Assembly (NCBI GenBank): GCA_030428745.1
Contig: JAUIEG010000228.1
Span: 1 to 5,266 of the forward strand
Reading direction: 5' to 3'
Length of the DNA stretch: 5,266 nt
Source: Alphaproteobacteria bacterium
GTDB lineage: Bacteria > Pseudomonadota > Alphaproteobacteria > Caulobacterales > Parvularculaceae
This document shows, one piece after another, positions 1 to 4,879 of this stretch (the first letter of the stretch is position 1; each line of letters starts with the position of its first letter). The translations under genes and the position numbers were made by a program. The notes under the pieces were generated by a model. The model was not told where the DNA came from. It saw only the letters and a list, made by a program, of their open reading frames with translations, and ran no database searches.

Positions 1-61
1 TTCACCGCTCGCCGGAAACATCTGGTTAATCAGCTCGTTGCAATTTTTCCGAAAATGCAGA

Positions 62-92
62 ACGCCGCCGCATTTTTCGAATGCGGCGGCGT
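62..92 (-). terminator. Strong stem-loop, probable terminator of the deoxyhypusine-synthase-like gene
   Basis: A perfect 13-bp stem (62-74 with 80-92, very GC-rich at its base) closes a 5-nt loop. It begins 37 bp past the stop codon of the leftward gene at 130-1185, the usual place for an intrinsic terminator. The tract after the stem on the minus strand is only moderately T-rich (TTCTGCATTTT) and leads into a second, imperfect palindrome at 39-59 (TGCA ends, A/T-rich arms). On the plus strand the stem is followed by GATTTTGG, so it could work both ways. The stem is certain; its role as terminator is inferred from position and strength. The remaining bases 1-60 hold nothing I can identify. 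Confidence 0.7.
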
Positions 93-129
93 GATTTTGG
101 TAAGTTGGATGAAAAAAGGCTAAACGTGC

Positions 130-1185
130 TCAGGCGTTTTCGAAAAGTTTCGCCCAGCGGCGGGGCTCACGCTTCTTCCAGCCGCCGCGATGATAAGCGT
201 CCGAAACGATCAGCGGCGCGACGGAAGTGGCTTCGGCGAACACCATTTGTTCATGCACAGTCGAGACTTTGCCCCAGCTCGCCGCCTCTTGCAGCGTTGA
301 GGAAGAGCAAGCGCCGTCACGAACATCGGCGACGGTGATCTGCACGGCGTATTTGTGCACTTCCACATCGTCATGGCCGAGAATTTCAGCGCAGACGACG
401 GTGTCCTGTGCAAAGTTTTTCGGCACGCCGCCGCCGACCATGAACAGGCCTGTGGTGCCGGCCGCAAGTTTGATTTCGGTCAGCTCGCGGAAGTCGCCGG
501 CGCTGTCGATGGTCAGGAAGGGCTTGCCCGCCTTGCGGCGCTCGACCTGGTGCTTGACGATGCCAAAGCCTGCGGAGCAATCGGAAAAAGCCGGCACGAA
601 GATCGGCACATCTTTTTCAAAGGCGCGCTGGATCAGCGAATCTTTTTTCTTGGCGTTGCCGTCCGCCAGCCACTTGCCGATTTCATAGATGAATTCGCGC
701 GACGTGTAGGGCCGGGGCTCAAGCTGTTCGCAGATCGCATAGATCGTGTGATCGACGTTTTGAAGTTCTTCCTCGTCGATATAGGTGTCGTAAATGCGGT
801 CGATATAGAGCGAACGCAGCGTGTTGTCGTCGGGAACCTCGTTTGCCTGATAATGCTTGAAGCCAAGGGCTTCGAGGAAATCCATGTCGATGATGCAGGC
901 GCCGGTGGCGACCACAGCGTCGATCATGTTGTATTCAACCATGTCGCGCCAGACATGGAGGCAGCCGCCGGCGCCGGTGGAGCCCGCCATGATCAGCCAG
1001 GGCGAACATTTTTCGTCTTCGATCGCCATATTGAGGATTTGCGCCGCGCGCGCCGCATCGCGGCTGGTGAAGCTCATCTTGCCCCAGGCGTCGATGATCG
1101 GGCGGGCGTCGAACTCTGCAATGTCAATATGCTCGACAGGGTTCGCCAGCAATTCAGCTTTGCGGTTGTCTTGGGGTTTGGTCAT
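130..1185 (-). CDS. Deoxyhypusine-synthase-like protein (DS family), probable polyamine aminobutyltransferase
   Basis: This 351-residue protein belongs to the deoxyhypusine synthase fold family (human enzyme about 369 aa). Family enzymes use NAD to oxidise spermidine and transfer its 4-carbon aminobutyl arm, through an imine on a lysine, to an acceptor amine. Eukaryotes modify eIF5A this way; plant homospermidine synthases evolved from it. Bacteria lack eIF5A, so a small polyamine product is more likely here. Visible landmarks: a Gly-rich segment near residues 67-74, GGGVPKN at 251-257, and EAASWGK at 300-306, where K306 matches the catalytic lysine (human K329), with W304 and E300 also kept. 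By my hand alignment, human D243, H288 and D316 become F207, N257 and C293. The ATG start has AAAGGA (plus 1194-1199) 8 nt upstream. It lies downstream of the ornithine decarboxylase on the same strand, which supports a polyamine role. Product and acceptor are unknown; homospermidine or spermidine are the main options. Cytosolic: no signal peptide. Confidence 0.9.
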   Translation of the reverse strand: MTKPQDNRKAELLANPVEHIDIAEFDARPIIDAWGKMSFTSRDAARAAQILNMAIEDEKCSPWLIMAGSTGAGGCLHVWRDMVEYNMIDAVVATGACIIDMDFLEALGFKHYQANEVPDDNTLRSLYIDRIYDTYIDEEELQNVDHTIYAICEQLEPRPYTSREFIYEIGKWLADGNAKKKDSLIQRAFEKDVPIFVPAFSDCSAGFGIVKHQVERRKAGKPFLTIDSAGDFRELTEIKLAAGTTGLFMVGGGVPKNFAQDTVVCAEILGHDDVEVHKYAVQITVADVRDGACSSSTLQEAASWGKVSTVHEQMVFAEATSVAPLIVSDAYHRGGWKKREPRRWAKLFENA

Positions 1186-1206
1186 GAAGTCGGTCCTTTC
1201 TCGTAA

Positions 1207-1227
1207 CCGGGTTTCTTAAAGAACCGG
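1207..1227. promoter_or_regulatory. Imperfect palindrome upstream of the deoxyhypusine-synthase-like gene
   Basis: CCGG arms flank an A/T-rich middle containing TTCTTAAAGAA. About 7 of 10 symmetric positions pair around a single central base. It ends 22 bp before the ATG at 1185 and just upstream of the AAAGGA ribosome binding site. It could be a small operator or an mRNA hairpin, or it could be chance; no convincing promoter hexamers were found beside it. Confidence 0.25.
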
Positions 1228-1279
1228 ATCCGGGCCGCATTCGTTCCAGTAGAGCGTATGCGCGGAGGGCCGTAGGTGT

Positions 1280-1304
1280 GGCGCTGACCTAACCGATCAG
1301 CGCC
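1280..1304. other. Perfect 8-bp stem-loop between the two polyamine genes
   Basis: GGCGCTGA (1280-1287) and TCAGCGCC (1297-1304) are exact reverse complements around a 9-nt loop. The element lies about 43 bp after the decarboxylase stop and 95 bp before the next start. A TTTT run follows the stem only on the plus strand (1308-1311), where no gene is read; on the minus strand the following bases are GC-rich. In the direction of the genes it is therefore not a classical intrinsic terminator. It may partly attenuate read-through, stabilise the 3' end of the decarboxylase mRNA, or be a processing site. The structure is seen; the role is inferred. Confidence 0.5.
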
Positions 1305-1346
1305 GTGTTTTCCACCGTCTGGCGAAAAGAAACTAAGTCTCGCCGC

Positions 1347-2546
1347 CTAGAGTTCGCCGATGGCGATGATTTTCGCCGAGCGCCGTTTCGGCTTCTGGGT
1401 TTCGAAAACGCTGATCATCGGCGCATCTTCGACCTGGGCTTCGATATATTCGCCAAAGCCGTTGAATTTCGTGGCGAGCGCTGAGCCATAAGCGCCGGTC
1501 AGGCCGAATTCGATATAATCGCCTTCGCTGACATCCGCCGGCAGCATGAAAGGGCCTTCCATGACATCAATGGAATCGCAGGTCGGCCCGTAAAGTTTGA
1601 ACGGGCGCAGCGGGCGGCGAGGGGCGCCTTTTTCGCGCAGCATTTTCACCGGATAGACCAGGCCGTCATGGGCGGCGTCGAAGAGCGCGCCATAGGCGCC
1701 GTCATTGAGGTAAAGGCAATCGCCTTTGCGCAGCTCGACACGCACTACATGGCTGCCGGCTTCAGCGCAAAGCGCGCGGCCGGGTTCGCACCACAGGTCG
1801 GCGTTTTCAAGCACCGGCATGTCTTCGAAACAGGCTTCGATCTCACGCATGTAATCTTCAAGCGGCGGCGGCGTGAGGCCCGGATAGGCGACAGGGAAAC
1901 CACCGCCCACATCGACGATATCGACGGTGACGCCGGCTTCGCGGATGAGGCCGCTCACATGGCTCATGGCGACGCGCCAGGCCTCGGGGCGCATGCATTG
2001 CGACCCCACATGGAAGGAGACGCCAAGCTCGTCCGCAACGGCGCGGGTTTCGCGCAGAAGAGAGACGGCTTCAACGCCGGAGGCGCCGAATTTGCCGCCG
2101 AGCTTGTGCGCGGCGTAGTCGGATGAAACCGCAAGGCGGACAATCAGATGCAGATCCTTCGCGCCGCCCGTTTCCTCGACGATCTTGGCGAGCTCCTCAC
2201 GGCTGTCGAGCACGAAAATCCGTACGCCATAGTCGAAATAGGCGCGGCGGATCGCCGTGCGCGATTTCACGGGATGCATGAAGGCGAGCGTCGCGTCGTC
2301 AAAGCGGTTCGCGACAAGCTCGAGCTCGGGCAGGGAGGCGACGTCGAACCAGCGCACGCCCGCCGCGTAGACCGCGTCGAGGATCGCAGGATGGGGGTTC
2401 GCCTTCACCGCATAAAGAACGTCGCCGGGAAAACGGCGCACGAACCAGTCCGCCGCTTTTTGGGCGGCGTGTGGGCGGATGCAATGAACGGGAAGGTCCG
2501 GACGGTCGGCTACGACCAGCGCAAGCGCAGAGTTGAATTTGTCCAT
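1347..2546 (-). CDS. Ornithine decarboxylase, PLP-dependent, alanine-racemase fold (group IV)
   Basis: This enzyme would convert L-ornithine to putrescine in the cytosol. From the ATG at 2546 it has 399 residues, normal for bacterial members. The PLP lysine is K48 in YAVKANPHP; the PLP-contacting HVGSQ (H179, S182), the phosphate-binding GGG loop (214-216), EPGR (254-257) and the second-subunit motif YGPTCDS with catalytic C323 and D324 are all present. D294, in AAHDG, falls 12 residues after NDG, the spacing of eukaryotic ODC D332, and with D324 favours ornithine; lysine as a second substrate cannot be excluded. An in-frame TTG at 2579 would add 11 residues but has no ribosome binding site, whereas the ATG has GAGG about 10 nt upstream. 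I prefer the ATG. It is first in a leftward pair with the deoxyhypusine-synthase-like gene. Its leader hairpin suggests translational control. Alphaproteobacterial members are often named speF or odc; I leave the symbol blank because the E. coli speF product belongs to another fold. Confidence 0.92.
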   Translation of the reverse strand: MDKFNSALALVVADRPDLPVHCIRPHAAQKAADWFVRRFPGDVLYAVKANPHPAILDAVYAAGVRWFDVASLPELELVANRFDDATLAFMHPVKSRTAIRRAYFDYGVRIFVLDSREELAKIVEETGGAKDLHLIVRLAVSSDYAAHKLGGKFGASGVEAVSLLRETRAVADELGVSFHVGSQCMRPEAWRVAMSHVSGLIREAGVTVDIVDVGGGFPVAYPGLTPPPLEDYMREIEACFEDMPVLENADLWCEPGRALCAEAGSHVVRVELRKGDCLYLNDGAYGALFDAAHDGLVYPVKMLREKGAPRRPLRPFKLYGPTCDSIDVMEGPFMLPADVSEGDYIEFGLTGAYGSALATKFNGFGEYIEAQVEDAPMISVFETQKPKRRSAKIIAIGEL

Positions 2547-2548
2547 CT

Positions 2549-2606
2549 CATGGAACCTCGCAAAGGCAGCTTCAACCAAAGCGCCATTCTTGCGAGAGGT
2601 CCCATG
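2549..2606 (-). promoter_or_regulatory. Hairpin masking the ribosome binding site of the ornithine decarboxylase mRNA; candidate speF-type leader RNA
   Basis: On the minus strand, CATGGGACCTCTCGCAA (plus 2590-2606) pairs with TTGCGAGGTTCCATG (plus 2549-2563). This gives 15 base pairs (14 Watson-Crick and one G-U) with a single 2-nt bulge. The loop-side segment can add a weak GGCG/TGCC pairing. The 3' arm contains the GAGG ribosome binding site and ends two bases before the start codon, so the closed stem would block initiation. Known: a speF leader motif was described upstream of alphaproteobacterial ornithine decarboxylases (Corbino et al. 2005). Inferred: this leader may be a member, with the rest lying between here and about 2735. 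I cannot test the match to the published consensus by eye. Confidence 0.6.
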
Positions 2607-2694
2607 GGAATGACGAAACGGCGAGATAGGGTCGGCGGGGCGGGATGTAAAGATAAAAAATGCGGGTTGGGTCGATTTTTTGGAGGGGGTTGTC

Positions 2695-2717
2695 AGCAGC
2701 TGGTGCGGATGGCTGCT
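2695..2717 (-). other. Upstream stem-loop in the decarboxylase leader
   Basis: AGCAGC (2695-2700) and GCTGCT (2712-2717) are exact reverse complements around an 11-nt loop. On the minus strand the stem would form near the 5' end of the decarboxylase leader. It is followed by a C-rich stretch (CCCCCTCC, plus 2683-2690) that resembles an anti-ribosome-binding sequence. It may be part of the same leader RNA as the hairpin at 2549-2606, or it may be incidental. Confidence 0.35.
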
Positions 2718-2751
2718 AAACTATTGAAAAATAATGAGGAATTTTGATTTA

Positions 2752-2776
2752 AACGGGCCTGTCAAGCTTGCCCGTT
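2752..2776. promoter_or_regulatory. Inverted repeat around a TTGACA hexamer: candidate operator and promoter of the decarboxylase transcript
   Basis: AACGGGC (2752-2758) and GCCCGTT (2770-2776) are perfect 7-bp inverted arms spaced by 11 bp. On the minus strand a perfect TTGACA (plus 2760-2765) lies in the spacer, with CTTGAC also matching the alphaproteobacterial -35 preference. The matching -10 region about 17 bp on (near 2737-2743) is poor (ATTCCT), so the promoter is uncertain. If used, it gives a leader of roughly 185 nt. The arms lack a following T-run in either direction, so an operator fits better than a terminator. It also touches the likely -35 area of usg on the other strand. Confidence 0.4.
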
Positions 2777-2798
2777 GATGAGGTATCGGGGCGATAAT
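2768..2798 (+). promoter_or_regulatory. Candidate usg promoter
   Basis: GATAAT (2793-2798) matches five of six bases of the -10 consensus and would start a transcript about 35 nt ahead of the usg ATG. The best -35 candidate, TTGCCC (2768-2773), is only a partial match at a long 19-bp spacing and overlaps the right arm of the inverted repeat. An alternative further upstream is TTGAAA (2724-2729) with TTTAAA (2748-2753), 18 bp apart. The sequence alone does not decide between them. Confidence 0.3.
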
Positions 2799-2839
2799 TC
2801 GTGATCGCATTTCAGGTTGCGTCAGGGAAGGAGACCCCC

Positions 2840-3109
2840 ATGGCTACAGATCATTCCTTTAGGAGACAGCTCGACGGCTACCGCCTCGCCACGGCGGAGA
2901 TTCTTTACCACCTGCCGGACCATCCGGGTCTTCTCCAGTCCTATGTCTGGCAGGACTACGACATCGCGCCGAAATACCCAGTGCTGTCGCGGTTCCTCGC
3001 GTTCTGGACCCATGAGCTTGAAGGCCCGATCCATTCGGTGCGGCTTGCCGGCAAGAAGCTGATCGGCGCGGCGGAATTAAGAAGTGTCAGCGAGTACGGG
3101 TTGAATTAG
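2840..3109 (+). CDS. usg: Usg family protein (function unknown)
   Basis: This small protein of 89 residues matches the Usg family, named from the gene upstream of trpFBA in Caulobacter. The recognisable core is RRQLDGYRLATAEILYHLPD, then LLQSYVWQDYDIAPKYP, then a C-terminal part with LEGPIHSVRLA. No biochemical role is established. It has no membrane segment or signal peptide. An in-frame ATG at 2801 would add 13 residues, but the ATG at 2840 has AAGGAG (2828-2833) at an ideal 6-nt spacing and gives the usual family length, so I chose it. Here it is a lone gene with no trp genes beside it. It is divergent from the decarboxylase, and its stop codon overlaps the stop of the convergent M19 gene by 4 bp. 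It should not be confused with E. coli usg, a semialdehyde-dehydrogenase relative. Confidence 0.9.
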   Translation: MATDHSFRRQLDGYRLATAEILYHLPDHPGLLQSYVWQDYDIAPKYPVLSRFLAFWTHELEGPIHSVRLAGKKLIGAAELRSVSEYGLN

Positions 3110-4218
3110 ACCGCCCACGTCTCGCTGAAGACGCGTTTGAGATTCAGCCCCATCACCTTGTCGATGGCGTCGTCGGCGTAGCCGAGTTTTTTAAGCTCAT
3201 CTGCGATAACGCTCATGCGCTGCGGTCCGTTGAGCCCGACCACAAAGGGCATGGGGCCTTCGCCGGGCGCTGCGATCCCGGCTTCTTTGCGCGCGGCGTT
3301 GACCGCCTCCCATTGCGCAATGCTCTCCGGGCTGACGTCAAACGCCGGCAGCACGGCGTCGCTGCCGATTCCCACATGATCTTCGCCGCAGACTTTCAGC
3401 GCATGGTCGAGATGAGCCATATAGGCGCTCAGCGGCGTTTGCTCGTCATCCGGGGTCAGATAGCTCAACTCATATATGCCAACGACGCCGCCAGTGTCCG
3501 CGACGCGTTTCAGCGCCTCATCCGATTTGTTGCGCTGATGTTGATGGACGCCCGCGCAGCCCGAATGCGTAACGGCGACCGGCCGGGTTGAGGCCTCAAT
3601 GGCGTCGAACATGGTCTGCTCATGGGCGTGACTGAGATCAAGAAGCACGCCGTTTGCCTGCATCACCGAAACCGCCTCGCGGCCGAGCTCGCTCAAGCCG
3701 AGCGGTCCATCGACTGACATAACGCCGGCGCCGAACGGGCTGGTGTTGTTGTAACCGAGCTGCATGACCCGGACGCCTTGCGCGGCGAATTCGGCGATAC
3801 GCGCCGGTTGCCCGTCATGCATGGTGGCGGCTTCGAATGATTTGATGATTCCAAGCCTTTGCGATGCGTAGGCTTCGTCAATGTCGGCGACGGAATTGAT
3901 CGATCTCAGGATATCGGCGTTCTCCGCTATCGCCGCATCATAGGCGGCGAGCTCCTCAAGCGTTTCAGCATAGCTGCCGCCGCTGCCGCCCATGGTGAGT
4001 TTGATGGCGCAAAGGCCGGAGTCGCGAATTTTGTTTTTGAGGCCGTCGCTCAATTGTCCTTCGCTGTCGAAGGCGATGACCATATTGCCGTTGATCATCA
4101 ATCGGCGCGCAGGGACGAGGGTTTTAGCGCTGCGGCCATTCGGGGAACAGGCTGCGAGCGCACCGGAAAACAGCACGCCCCCGGCGCTTTTGAGAAGTGT
4201 TCGTCTGGTTTGGCGCAT
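3106..4218 (-). CDS. Exported lipoprotein of peptidase family M19 (renal/membrane dipeptidase-like), atypical metal site
   Basis: This 370-residue protein has a twin-arginine-type signal (TRRTLLK, residues 4-10) ending in a lipobox, LAAC, with lipidated Cys24 followed by Ser, so it is probably exported folded by Tat and anchored in an envelope membrane. The M19 amidohydrolase domain spans about 38-368. Family ligands kept: E129 (SFEAA), H197 (LLDLSH), H218 (VTHSG) and D287 (HVGIGSD), plus the HQRN arginine R229. The N-terminal HxD pair that normally binds zinc is absent; its place is taken by NGNMVIAFD (43-51). M19 enzymes hydrolyse dipeptides, often with D-residues, and some act on other amides. 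Its substrate here is unknown and could lie in peptidoglycan turnover or peptide uptake. AGGGA sits 7 nt before the ATG. It is divergent from the marR-like gene across a shared palindrome, so it is probably controlled by it. Its last codons overlap usg. Confidence 0.9.
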   Translation of the reverse strand: MRQTRRTLLKSAGGVLFSGALAACSPNGRSAKTLVPARRLMINGNMVIAFDSEGQLSDGLKNKIRDSGLCAIKLTMGGSGGSYAETLEELAAYDAAIAENADILRSINSVADIDEAYASQRLGIIKSFEAATMHDGQPARIAEFAAQGVRVMQLGYNNTSPFGAGVMSVDGPLGLSELGREAVSVMQANGVLLDLSHAHEQTMFDAIEASTRPVAVTHSGCAGVHQHQRNKSDEALKRVADTGGVVGIYELSYLTPDDEQTPLSAYMAHLDHALKVCGEDHVGIGSDAVLPAFDVSPESIAQWEAVNAARKEAGIAAPGEGPMPFVVGLNGPQRMSVIADELKKLGYADDAIDKVMGLNLKRVFSETWAV

Positions 4219-4244
4219 AGCGGTTTCCCTGTTGATGGTTTTGC

Positions 4245-4273
4245 TTGCAACAATATACGTAGGCGCCTACATA
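4245..4273 (+). promoter_or_regulatory. Candidate promoter of the MarR-family gene
   Basis: TTGCAA (4245-4250) and TACATA (4268-4273) are spaced by 17 bp. Each is a partial consensus match, but the spacing is ideal and they lie just upstream of the ribosome binding site. The palindrome at 4252-4277 covers the spacer and the -10 box, as expected for an autorepressed gene. On the opposite strand TATATT (plus 4252-4257), five of six to the -10 consensus, could serve the divergent M19 gene, though no clear -35 accompanies it. Confidence 0.4.
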
Positions 4274-4277
4274 AATT
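4252..4277. promoter_or_regulatory. 26-bp palindrome, candidate MarR operator shared by two divergent genes
   Basis: The core GTAGGCGCCTAC (4259-4270) is a perfect 12-bp palindrome. Extending outward, 11 of 13 positions per half-site are symmetric (left AATATACGTAGGC, right GCCTACATAAATT). It is the outstanding feature of the 80-bp gap between the M19 and MarR-family genes and overlaps the predicted promoter elements of both. MarR dimers typically bind such palindromes next to their own gene, so repression of both genes with release by a small ligand is the simplest reading. Binding is inferred, not shown. Confidence 0.7.
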
Positions 4278-4298
4278 ACCAAAAGGAGTCAATTGGAA

Positions 4299-4784
4299 AT
4301 GGCTAAGACGAAAGGATTTAGCGACAAAACGGCGATTGGAAAGCGGCTGCGGCGTCTGTCGGAGCTGATCGATCGTGACGCCAAGAGCCTTTATAAAGAA
4401 CAGGGCGTCCACTTCGAACAGCGCTGGTTCGGCATTCTCAATGAGCTTGTTGTCAACGGGCCGATGACGGTGAAGGAGCTGGCGCAAGCCCTCAAAATCA
4501 CACACGCTTCGGTAAGTGAAACACGGCGGTCGCTTGAGGCGGCGAACATCATCGGCGCGAAAACCGATAAGTCCGATGGCCGTCAGCGCATTTTGCACCT
4601 GACAGCCAAAGGAAAAAGACTGGTGGAAACATTGTCTCCCCTGTGGCAAGCGCTCGAAGATGCGTCGAACGAATTGAATGATGAGGCGCGAAATGTTGTC
4701 GCCGCGCTTGACCGTCTCGACGCCGCGCTGACGCGAAAGTCGTTATATGACAGGGCTACCGAGAATCTGGCCGATTTATCCTGA
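4299..4784 (+). CDS. MarR-family winged-helix transcriptional regulator
   Basis: From the ATG at 4299 this is a 161-residue protein, typical of MarR dimers. The winged helix-turn-helix runs from about residue 41 to 102: helix-turn-helix segment MTVKELAQALKITHASVSE (56-74), then the wing KSDGRQRILHLT (91-102) with the usual D-x-R pattern at 93-95. N- and C-terminal helices (about 10-35 and 105-145) would form the dimer interface and ligand pocket. A strong AAAAGGAG (4281-4288) precedes it. It sits 10 nt from the ATG and only 4 nt from an in-frame TTG at 4293, so I prefer the ATG, though the TTG would add just two residues. The gene is divergent from the M19 lipoprotein with a strong palindrome between, which suggests autoregulation and control of that gene. 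The ligand cannot be read from the sequence. Whether it also affects the downstream transferase, 95 bp away, is open. Confidence 0.92.
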   Translation: MAKTKGFSDKTAIGKRLRRLSELIDRDAKSLYKEQGVHFEQRWFGILNELVVNGPMTVKELAQALKITHASVSETRRSLEAANIIGAKTDKSDGRQRILHLTAKGKRLVETLSPLWQALEDASNELNDEARNVVAALDRLDAALTRKSLYDRATENLADLS

Positions 4785-4879
4785 AAGGTGTTTCATTGAG
4801 GGACTTGGCGCATTTTCTTCTCTCGCATGACGCTGCGGAATCCGGCTAAAGTCCTGGCGAGAAAGCGAAAGAGCTAACT

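Noticed and set aside
1..123. Plus-strand frame open from the window edge to TAA at 121-123, possibly the end of a gene
   Set aside because: It would translate through the strong terminator-like stem at 62-92, and the residues match no family I recognise.
355..1206. Long plus-strand open frame (283 codons) opposite the deoxyhypusine-synthase-like gene
   Set aside because: It is antisense to a gene with a clear family match, its product resembles no family I know, and it has no ribosome binding site. Long antisense frames are common in GC-rich DNA.
2547..2579. TTG at 2579 as the start of the ornithine decarboxylase
   Set aside because: No ribosome binding site precedes it, and the 11 added residues would be encoded by the hairpin arm. 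The ATG at 2546 has GAGG upstream.
2680..2717. GGAGGGGG followed by TTG on the plus strand, resembling a ribosome binding site and start
   Set aside because: The frame closes after nine codons, and the G-run is better explained as the complement of the C-rich decarboxylase leader.
2148..2747. Plus-strand open frame (199 codons) across the decarboxylase start and its leader
   Set aside because: It is antisense to the 5' third of a well-supported decarboxylase and runs through the regulatory region. The product is highly basic and unlike a real protein.
2752..2776. The AACGGGC/GCCCGTT inverted repeat as an intrinsic terminator
   Set aside because: No gene ends just before it on either strand and no T-run follows the stem. 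An operator at the divergent promoters fits better.
4098..4649. Minus-strand open frame (183 codons) opposite the MarR-family gene
   Set aside because: It overlaps the M19 signal-peptide region, the promoter palindrome and the whole helix-turn-helix coding part of a clear MarR gene. It is an antisense shadow.
4796..4849. A 17-codon frame (TTG start, TAA stop) between the MarR and transferase genes, with AAAGG 7 nt upstream
   Set aside because: It is too short, has a rare start codon, and resembles nothing known. Chance is the better explanation without conservation data.
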